Positions 1 through 7,200 of a DNA stretch of 7,700 nt are shown piece after piece. The translations under genes were made by a program, and so were the position numbers. The stretch lies in contig JASLFF010000275.1 of assembly GCA_030150795.1 (NCBI GenBank), positions 1 through 7,700 of the forward strand, written 5' to 3'. The DNA is from Terriglobales bacterium (GTDB lineage Bacteria; Acidobacteriota; Terriglobia; Terriglobales; Gp1-AA117). Within the stretch, counting starts at the first letter, position 1. Every line of letters starts with the position of its first letter. Under the pieces are notes generated by a model. That model saw only the letters and a program-made list of their open reading frames with translations. It was not told the DNA's origin and did no database searches.

Positions 1-10
1 GCTGGTTGTC

Positions 11-3000
11 TTATCGGTCGGAGAGCATGAGAAGCAACTGGGCCGCGTGAACAGAACGCGCCTGCCCGGTTCCGGATGCGGCCTGAACGGTGATCACCGC
101 TATTTGTGAAGCTTGTTGTTCTCTGCCGCCGCAGCCCGAAAGGAAGAACACTCCAAGGAAGCACAGCACGGCCATCGCGGCGAGCGCGCGCCGACGAGGC
201 ACTATAAATAAGCCGCCCATCAATACCGCTACAACAGCCAGGCTGCTGGGCAGCATATTTCGAGCAGGCGCAGTAGTGCTGCTTACAGCCGATCGCCGGA
301 TGGAAACCTCTGAAACACCACTCTGCGAAAGTGCTGCAGGGGAGAAACTGCAGGAGTATCCGGCTGGAAGTCCGGATGGGCACGATAGCTGGAGAGTATC
401 CTGTAGCGGCCCTACAGCGCTTACTGAGACCTTACCCGAAGCCACGCCAGCGGCGGCTTTCATGATGACCGGGTCAACCACCACTGAAAACGCAGGACCG
501 GAATCCGACCAGAACTCCTGGAGTTCAGGTGAAGCACTGGGAGCAAATTGAGAGTCGCCGCTGAAGCTCGCGGTGAAACTGTGCGCGCCGCTCGCAGGCA
601 GGGGAATCGTGAGGGTGGCAGTGCCCGTGGTATCGGACATCACACTGCCGAGAATCACTCCTCTATCCAAGAAGACTATTGTGGATTGCGGCGAGCCGTG
701 TGCCGCTGCCACCTTCGCCGACAAGGAAAGACTCCCGTTCTCAGGATGAAGGCCGGTCGAGAGCGCCAAGAAAGTGGCTATGGCTGAGGCTGGAGGTGCA
801 GTCACCACAAGAGCCACAGGAGTAGAAGAACTGCCTGCGAATGTGGAGTTGGCATTGAACGATGCGGAGATGGCGTGCGTGCCGGCGGCGAGCGATGCCG
901 TACTGAAAGTGGCGGTGCCATCAGCATGTAGGGCAGCAGTCCCGAGTGGCGTAGTGCCGTCAAAGAATGTGGCTCCGCCAAACGGAGTTCCAGATCCCGA
1001 TGAAACGGATGCTGTGATGGTGACGATTGTTCCTGCGGGAATGGAAGCATTCGACAACGAAGCTGAGGTCGCGGTGGACACACTCGTCACCGTAACTGTA
1101 ACGGGCGCCGAAGTGCTTTGCGGGAAGATCTCAACCGCGTTGGAGAACCCGTGATATACCGCGGACAAAGCATGGGGGCCCGCACCGAGCGTCGCCGTAT
1201 CGAACACCGCTCTCCCGTTTGTGTCGGTAGGCCCGCTGTGCAGCGTCTTGGCGCCATCGAGGAACGTGAGGGTTCCCCAGGAACAAATGTTTCCCTGAAT
1301 CGGGGGGCAAACGGTACCGCCGCCGGCAGCGGAAACGTTGGCTTCCAGGTGCACGGTTTGGCTGGCCAGCGAAGTCAATGGAGTTGCGGTAAGTACAGTT
1401 TGTGTCGCAAAAACCTGCCGGTTAACCGTATGTGGCTGATTGACCGAAGCTATTGAATAAGTAGTGTCGGCGCTATAGGTGGCGAATACCTGATGCACTC
1501 CCGGCGTGAGCGGGGCAGTGAAGACAAAGCTTGCCGTTCCCGATGAAAGCGGCACAGTGGCAGCCAGGCTTCCATCCAGAACGAAATCGACATTCCCGCT
1601 GGGCGCGGGTGAGGTCAGGTTCGGTGCGGAGACAATGACGCTGGCGGTAATTGGCGCGCTGAAATCCGAGGGCTCCGGCGAAATGGAAAGAGAGACAAGC
1701 GGATGAACGCCACCCAGAGGAACGCCATTTGGATTGTTCAATAAGACGGCCACGGTTGTACCGCCTGGATTGGCTACAACCAGGTCGGGAAAGCCGTCGC
1801 CATTCACATCGGCCACGGTCACGCCGGCAATGGCGGTTCCGGCAACGTAATGGCTCTCGTCTTCAAAGGTGCGGTTGCCGAGATTCATTATCACGGCAAT
1901 ACCAACATCGTCGTTTAGTACCAGGTCGGGCCGGCCATCCTGATTGAGATCTGCAACCTTTAGATGGTTGTAGTAATGCGACACGGGAACGAACATTGAC
2001 GGCTCAAAGGTACCATCGCCATGGCCGTACAAAATCATCACTGCCTGTGGGGCGGTAAAAAAGTTATTGCCGAGAAGGAGTAGAGGCGCCAGCACCAGGT
2101 CTTTTCTGCCATCGCCGTCAATATCTACAATCGTGGCTGCGCTTGGGTCGATAGCGGCCCCGCCCGTGAAGCTGGAGATATCCAACGTGATGCCCTTGGT
2201 AAAGGTTCCGTCGCCGTTCCCCAGCCAAACCTGGAGAAGGCCGCTTCCGTTCACAACGACATCCTGAATGCCATCGCCATTGAGGTCGCCGATGGCGGTC
2301 ACGATTGAGCCCCCAATTCCAGTCAGCGTCGTGTTCCTGGTGAGAAAAGTGTTGTTCGTTTGCCCCAGGGAAACTATCAGGGGACAACCCGGAATGCAGC
2401 CGCCGAGAACGAAATTTCCGGTCACCACCGCCATGTCACTGTGGCCATCACCATTGAAGTCGGCAATGGCGTCGGAGGCGGTGGGAACCGTCACTGGAGA
2501 GGAGAAATGTCCCTGGCCATCGCCGAACACCAGCGTAGGTATGCCGTTAGAAATATTGGGCCCAAGTTCGAGATCGAAATGGCCGTCTCCATTGAAGTCG
2601 CCGACGGCAAGGCTGCCCGGGCCGGAGCCCGTAGAGGTGTTGGGATCGGGCGCCAGAACAAAGGTGCCGTCCGCCTGCCCCAATAGCAGACGAGGTATCG
2701 GTGCGCCGGTAGCGACGGCGATGTCGGGAAGCTTGTCGCCATTGAAGTCGGCAACTGCGATCGTGGTAACTGCGCTTCCCACATCGTAAACCTGGGCTTC
2801 GCTCTGGAAAGTGCCGTCACCGTTGCCCATCAATAAGACAACGCCGCCTGCGGCCGGGATGGCGAGATCCAGATGGCCATCTTTGTTGAAGTCTGCCTGC
2901 GCCGGCGAGTTCACGAGAGGAACAAGCGTGCCCGGGAAAAGGGCGCCCCCGGAGAGCGAAGTGATCATCGGTCCAAAGGTCAGCCCGGGCTGGCCAAGAA

Positions 3001-3988
3001 GAATGCCAACGCCTGTTTGATTGGACAGTTCCAGGTCGAGAATACCGTCATTATTGAAATCGCCGATGGCAACGGTGGCTATATTGAAATCGAAGGGAAG
3101 CTGACCAACGACGAGCGGCGGTGCGAATGTACCGTCTGGATTTCCTTTCAGGAAAATAATCTGCCTGACGTTAAAAACCGGGGTCAATTCAGCAAGGATA
3201 TCCGGCTGGCCGTCGCCATCTACATCGGCGAGATAGCCTTTGAACCCGGCCCCAATTTCGTGCAGAACGGGAAACTGAAACGTGCCATCGCCATTGCCGA
3301 AGAGTACATTGAATCCGCCAGTAGAAGTATTACCGAGAGCCACGATATCGAGATGGCCGTCATGGTTGATATCAACGGCGTGGAGATCGGTCGATAAAGT
3401 GTCGTCCGGCAGAGCCGTTGTCTCTGTAAAATTGCCGGTCTTGTCTCCCAGGAGAATATGGATGCCGTCGAAAGGAATGCCGACCGCCAAGTCGAGCGCA
3501 CCATCACCGTTGAAATCCGCAATAGCCATTAGGCCGTTGGCGGAGGAAAATGCTCCCGGCGTGGGAGTCAGATTGGAAATGATGGGCGACTGAAAAGTGC
3601 CATTGGCATTCCCCAGAAACACCGCGATCTTAGGATTGATTTCAACACCGCCGCCTATGATCAGGTCAGGCAAACCGTCTCCTGAAATATCGGCGATGTT
3701 AATCGTGCATTGGCCAAGGCAGATGCCGGCGGGCAGCACTATGTTCTGCCCCTGCGCGAAAGTACCATCCCCACGGCCCAGGAGGACGTGCAAGGTGTGC
3801 TGCCCCTGGCCTGAGCCATCGACATAGATCAAATCGGGGTTGCCATCGTGATTGAAGTCCCCCGTAGCCACTGTCGAGGGATCAAATGCCGTTGGAAGGA
3901 GTGGAGGACTCTTGAAAGTTTGTGCGGAAACGCCACCCTGAAAACAAATAGATAAAAGAGCTATGAATAGTAGCGCATTCCGGCGCAA
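11..3988 (-). CDS. Secreted FG-GAP/VCBS propeller and Ig-like repeat protein with C-terminal membrane hairpin
   Basis: This encodes about 1325 residues from a TTG start. The protein is probably a calcium-binding surface adhesin or scaffold; no catalytic motif is visible. Residues 1-22 form an export signal (two Arg, a hydrophobic core, VSA before the cut). Residues 30-760 hold 14 DxNxDGxxD calcium loops, each paired with a 'LLGxGDGTF'-like strand. Residues 762-1160 hold four Ig-like repeats (FxDG, then LxxGxH). A further Ig-like domain with GLPAG follows at 1165-1235, then two membrane helices flanking RRR, ending LSGCGG plus 39 residues. The TTG at 3988 is chosen because AAGGTGA lies eight bases upstream. 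The in-frame GTG at 4000 (1329 residues) has no ribosome site. It is divergent from the lipoprotein gene at 4239. Base use looks like its neighbour's. Domain classes are confident; the ligand is unknown. Confidence 0.93.
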   Translation of the reverse strand: MRRNALLFIALLSICFQGGVSAQTFKSPPLLPTAFDPSTVATGDFNHDGNPDLIYVDGSGQGQHTLHVLLGRGDGTFAQGQNIVLPAGICLGQCTINIADISGDGLPDLIIGGGVEINPKIAVFLGNANGTFQSPIISNLTPTPGAFSSANGLMAIADFNGDGALDLAVGIPFDGIHILLGDKTGNFTETTALPDDTLSTDLHAVDINHDGHLDIVALGNTSTGGFNVLFGNGDGTFQFPVLHEIGAGFKGYLADVDGDGQPDILAELTPVFNVRQIIFLKGNPDGTFAPPLVVGQLPFDFNIATVAIGDFNNDGILDLELSNQTGVGILLGQPGLTFGPMITSLSGGALFPGTLVPLVNSPAQADFNKDGHLDLAIPAAGGVVLLMGNGDGTFQSEAQVYDVGSAVTTIAVADFNGDKLPDIAVATGAPIPRLLLGQADGTFVLAPDPNTSTGSGPGSLAVGDFNGDGHFDLELGPNISNGIPTLVFGDGQGHFSSPVTVPTASDAIADFNGDGHSDMAVVTGNFVLGGCIPGCPLIVSLGQTNNTFLTRNTTLTGIGGSIVTAIGDLNGDGIQDVVVNGSGLLQVWLGNGDGTFTKGITLDISSFTGGAAIDPSAATIVDIDGDGRKDLVLAPLLLLGNNFFTAPQAVMILYGHGDGTFEPSMFVPVSHYYNHLKVADLNQDGRPDLVLNDDVGIAVIMNLGNRTFEDESHYVAGTAIAGVTVADVNGDGFPDLVVANPGGTTVAVLLNNPNGVPLGGVHPLVSLSISPEPSDFSAPITASVIVSAPNLTSPAPSGNVDFVLDGSLAATVPLSSGTASFVFTAPLTPGVHQVFATYSADTTYSIASVNQPHTVNRQVFATQTVLTATPLTSLASQTVHLEANVSAAGGGTVCPPIQGNICSWGTLTFLDGAKTLHSGPTDTNGRAVFDTATLGAGPHALSAVYHGFSNAVEIFPQSTSAPVTVTVTSVSTATSASLSNASIPAGTIVTITASVSSGSGTPFGGATFFDGTTPLGTAALHADGTATFSTASLAAGTHAISASFNANSTFAGSSSTPVALVVTAPPASAIATFLALSTGLHPENGSLSLSAKVAAAHGSPQSTIVFLDRGVILGSVMSDTTGTATLTIPLPASGAHSFTASFSGDSQFAPSASPELQEFWSDSGPAFSVVVDPVIMKAAAGVASGKVSVSAVGPLQDTLQLSCPSGLPAGYSCSFSPAALSQSGVSEVSIRRSAVSSTTAPARNMLPSSLAVVAVLMGGLFIVPRRRALAAMAVLCFLGVFFLSGCGGREQQASQIAVITVQAASGTGQARSVHAAQLLLMLSDR
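14..253 (-). other. C-terminal membrane hairpin with lipobox-like LSGC
   Basis: The last 80 residues of the minus-strand protein form two hydrophobic helices (about 1246-1263 and 1268-1285) joined by PRRR. They are followed by LSGCGG, with Cys at 1286, and a 39-residue tail that ends in a hydrophobic strand. With the N-terminal bulk exported, the positive-inside rule puts RRR in the cytoplasm and Cys1286 at the outer face of the membrane. The second helix therefore looks just like a lipoprotein signal (Arg, hydrophobic core, LSGC) placed at the wrong end of the protein. Anchoring is likely; cleavage or lipidation at this Cys is only a possibility. Confidence 0.7.
509..1705 (-). repeat. Four tandem bacterial Ig-like repeats (Big_3-like)
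   Basis: Residues 762-1160 of the minus-strand protein contain four units of about 95-110 residues. Each has a strand with FxDG or FLDxG, a Gly/Ala-Thr-rich strand (GTASF, GRAVF, GTATF, GTATL), then LxxGxHxxxAxY/F, and mostly ends in Ser/Ala-rich linker text. This is the usual pattern of bacterial Ig-like repeats that serve as stalks, holding a binding head away from the cell. Here they would lift the two FG-GAP propellers off the membrane hairpin. The second unit carries a CPPIQGNIC insertion likely to form a disulfide loop. The domain class is confident; the stalk role is inferred from the order of domains. Confidence 0.82.
1709..3901 (-). repeat. Fourteen FG-GAP/VCBS repeats, likely two seven-bladed propellers
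   Basis: Fourteen copies of the integrin-type calcium loop start at Asp residues 44, 100, 158, 206, 255, 310, 366, 414, 464, 510, 568, 622, 680 and 727 (TTG numbering), spaced 46-58 residues apart. Each loop is followed by a strand such as VLLGRGDGTF or VWLGNGDGTF. In known families these loops bind calcium on the underside of each blade. Fourteen copies would make exactly two seven-bladed propellers; that count is seen, the fold is inferred. The eighth loop has Lys in place of the central Gly (DFNGDKLPD), and the last blade ends in an altered strand (LLNNPNGVP). At DNA level the region is a divergent tandem repeat, recognisable on the plus strand as repeated 'ccattgaagtc'-like segments. Confidence 0.9.
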
Positions 3989-3992
3989 AGCA

Positions 3993-4003
3993 CACCTCAC
4001 CTT
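3993..4003 (-). promoter_or_regulatory. Ribosome binding site that favours the TTG start
   Basis: On the minus strand AAGGTGAGGTG contains matches to the anti-Shine-Dalgarno complement (AGGTGA and GAGGTG). It lies four to eight bases before TTG at 3988. It overlaps the alternative GTG at 4000, which has no purine-rich site of its own. This supports the shorter protein, although TTG is a less common start codon. Confidence 0.55.
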
Positions 4004-4096
4004 TTGGCATGATTCTTGGGGTCTCTAAAATAACACATGGGCAGCGTTACAAGTGAAACTTAAATCGTTTAGTTCATCTTGCCGATCATTTCTGGT

Positions 4097-4112
4097 TGTG
4101 ATGTAGGTCAAT
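4097..4112. promoter_or_regulatory. CRP/FNR-family-like dyad between the divergent genes
   Basis: TGTGA-N6-TCAAT matches eight of ten positions of the CRP consensus TGTGA-N6-TCACA. Read as GTGAT-N4-GTCAA, it matches eight of ten of the FNR-type TTGAT-N4-ATCAA. The centre lies about 92 bases upstream of the predicted plus-strand start of transcription and overlaps the -10 of the weak minus-strand promoter. That position would suit activation to the right and blocking to the left. No regulator gene is in the window, so this rests on base match and position only. Confidence 0.3.
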
Positions 4113-4139
4113 CATAGACTGGGATAGAAATAATGCCTC
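4111..4139 (-). promoter_or_regulatory. Weak candidate promoter for the minus-strand gene
   Basis: On the minus strand TATGAT (4116-4111, five of six matches to the -10 consensus) lies 17 bases after GAGGCA (4139-4134, three of six matches to the -35 consensus). Transcription would begin near 4104, giving a leader of about 115 bases before TTG 3988. The -10 is good and the -35 poor, so it may need an activator or may be chance. Its -10 overlaps the CRP/FNR-like dyad. Confidence 0.3.
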
Positions 4140-4161
4140 GATCACCTAGGTAAAACTCCTG

Positions 4162-4190
4162 ATGACAATAAGTGGGCCGTGTCTTATACT
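4162..4190 (+). promoter_or_regulatory. Sigma-70-type promoter for the lipoprotein gene
   Basis: ATGACA (4162-4167, five of six matches to TTGACA) and TATACT (4185-4190, five of six matches to TATAAT) are separated by an optimal 17 bases. Transcription would begin near 4197, leaving a leader of about 42 bases before ATG 4239. A perfect 8-base palindrome, ACCTAGGT, lies just upstream at 4144-4151. Since the in-frame GTG at 4179 is upstream of the predicted transcription start, this promoter supports ATG 4239 as the translation start. Confidence 0.6.
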
Positions 4191-4238
4191 AACGCCCCTA
4201 TATCCTCAGTCATAAAAGGGAAAATTCAGGTCATTATT

Positions 4239-7200
4239 ATGAACTCGTCTCCGAGTTTTCGGCTGCGCGCACTCTTGCTATCTCTTGCTATATTCCTCTT
4301 GCTGGCCGAACTCTCGGGTTGTGGCGGAGGCGGAGGCAACGGCGGCGCAGGGGGCGGAGGGGGACAAACTGGAGACTTCAGTTTGACCGTCACACCCTCG
4401 CAAGTCTCGCTGACCGGCGGCAATTCAGCTTCCATCTCAGTGCAGGTGAACCCGATTAACGGATTCATCTCTTCAGTGGCGGTGCAGGCGACCGGCTTAC
4501 CCGCCGGGATTACCGTATCGCCGGCAACCTTTAGCCTTCAACCAAACACGACACAAAAAGTCCAGATCACTGCGGCAAATTCAGTTGGCACCGGCAACGT
4601 TACAGCAACATTTACCGGCACCGCGGGTTCGACCAGCCATGGCATTCCTGTAGGGATCACTTTGGCGGCCCCACTCAACCGCTCACGCACCAAATACGTC
4701 CGTACCGATGCGGTTACGGAGTACTTTGGGTTTGTCAACCGGCACTGGAGTCTTTACAGCCCGCTGACGAACCGGCTCTTTGTGGCTGATCCGACCGGCA
4801 ACCATGTAATGGTGCTGGATCCAACTACCCAGACCAGGATCGCCACGCTGAATGTTCCCGGGGCTTTTGGCATGGATGATACCCCCGATCACACTAAGAT
4901 CTATGTTGGCACTTTGATCGGTGATGTCTACACGATCGACCCTGTCGCCATGACGGTAACGGGACGTTTCCTGGGATCGCAGATTGGCGCGTTAGGTTTT
5001 CAAGGTTCAATAGCGCTCGTTCTCGATGATGGCCGGGTGGCGCTTCTGGGCGGTCCAGGCGGAATTGCAAATGTAGATGGATTCACTGCATTTTTGGTCT
5101 GGAACCCCGTGGACAATTCCAGCACCTTGTTCCAAACGCCTTTCACCGCCAGCTTTGGCGGAGGCCCATCTACGATTGTGTGTGGTTCACTCGAGAATAT
5201 AGCCGGGTTTACTAGAAGCGCCGACCGCACCAAGTTATTACTGGGAAGCATCGATAGCGATAACACGCTGTGTCAGGTAGATGCCGCTACAGGCGCCTAC
5301 AATTTCGCTACGATGCCAAATTTTCCCGTTTCGAATATAGCTGTTTCGCCCGATGGAAAATACATTGCCATCCAAGACTTCTTTACCTCAGGCGTGCTCT
5401 TGCTTGACCAGAATACCCTCAACCTAGTAGCCACATTTCCCATAAGTGGAGACACGGCTTCCGACGCGTGGTATACATTCAGCGCCGATTCCAGCACGCT
5501 TTATGTTCCTAATTCCGGCGCTGTCTACGCTTACGATGTCAATACCCATCAACAAACTGGCTGGATACCTAACCTGGTTGTTGAGCCCACCAGCGGCGGC
5601 TTCAATACCGGTCCTTCCACTGGGCCGGCCATTGTGGACGTCGGCAATGGGCTACTCGCTGGCCCGATGGAAGAGGGTGTAGGATTCCTGGATGTCGCAA
5701 CAAAACACACCGGCGCGGTGGGAACGCTATTCACAAATGGATATCTGGATGTTCCCTTCGGCCCTGTGGGCGGCGGTAGCACAGTGAATTTGCCTGATCC
5801 TAATCCGCTGAACAGCTCAGTAAACTCAGTCTTCTTCGGAGCGCAACGATCTCCCACCACAACTGTGAACGGCGGACTGCTGGCCATCTCCACTCCACCT
5901 GGAGCACCCGGAGTGGTGGACGTCGAAGTGCTCATGAACGACGGAGGCGCGTGGATCCTTCCCGAAGGCTTCAGCTATGGCCCTACGATTGTACAGGTCA
6001 CTCCGAATGCTTCGACCGCGGAAGGAGGAGGTACGGGCGTCATCTACGGTTACGGGCTGGGCCCGGTCACCAGCACACCATTTCCAGCAGATTTGACCGT
6101 CACAGTTGGCGGCCAGCAGGCGCCAGTCCTGGCATTCACAGGCAATGCCTACGGTCTGTTGGCACCGCCATTTCAGCTGGAAGCGGTCGTTTTCAAAATT
6201 CCGCCCGGCTTCGCAGGGTCAACCGTTCCGGTTACCGTCACCACAAAGTCGGGATCGGCGACGGCAAACGCGGCCTTCTCCTACCTACCTCCGATGCAGA
6301 CATTTACCGCCGGCAGCACTGCCTTGGCCCAGGGCATTTATGATCCCGGTCGCGACGTGTATTACTTCACCGACGCTACCCAGATTCAGGTATTTTCAAA
6401 AACGCAAGGCAAGTTTCTGGCGCCCATCAGTATCCCTGGGAGCCAGCGCTTGTGGGGTATTTCCCTCTCCCCGGATGGAACTAAGCTAGCCGTCGGGGAC
6501 GCATTAAACAACACAATTTTTCTATTGAACCCCGCCACGCCGGCCAACATCACGAATTTTCCTCTTCCTGGCCCTGGTATTCCAGGATTCATCAGCAACC
6601 CCGCCGGCCTTTCCATCAGTAATACCGGGATGGTGTACTTTGCCGTTGCCAATCAGGGCGGAACTGGCGCCAGCGGCTTTTTCAAGCTGGACACGACGAC
6701 AGCAAAGGTGACCGACTATAAGATCACCGCTGCCGGTTTCGGGCTGAACGATTCCTTGTTGCGCACTGCCATCAGTGCGGACGGCGCCCGCGCGTACTTT
6801 AACGATGGGGGCTTCATATACACCGTCGATGCGGCAACCGATACGGCGGGATTTGCGGGTGGTCAGCTGTGTTGTTTCGTTGATTTGATGGATTTGACTC
6901 TTTCCAGCAATAACACGCGATTCTCCGCTGCTTCCTCCAACTATGACGCCGACATGAATGCCGAGTCGTCGATCGCGTTGAACGACCGTGAGGTCCTGAA
7001 CATCGCGTATTTCTTCGGCATGAAGTTGAGTCCTGACGGCACGCTGCTATTTCAGCCGTCCACTTTCGGAATCGATGTGTTGGATGGCCGGTTGGGGACT
7101 TTGCGCACCCGCCTTGCCACGTCCATCTCTTTTGCGCCCGCCTTTGATACGCTGGTGGCCGATGGCAAGGACAACGTGCTGATCGGCATTGTCGGCGCTA

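Noticed and set aside
14..253. C-terminal hairpin as a sortase, PEP-CTERM or GlyGly-CTERM signal
   Set aside because: No LPXTG, PEP or GG motif before a single helix; there are two helices and the Cys comes after them.
2268..2789. Long plus-strand open frames antisense to the propeller gene, such as the 173-codon one here and the 153-codon one at 90-551
   Set aside because: They mirror the repeated calcium-loop codons of the minus-strand gene, show recurring MPSPLKS-type artefacts, and have no domain pattern or convincing ribosome site.
4022..4060. Second minus-strand promoter with an extended -10 (TGTTATTTT)
   Set aside because: No acceptable -35 at 16-18 bases; the nearest candidates are 14 or 19 bases away.
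4144..4151. ACCTAGGT as an operator
   Set aside because: Only eight bases with no extension beyond the core; expected by chance, so noted only with the promoter.
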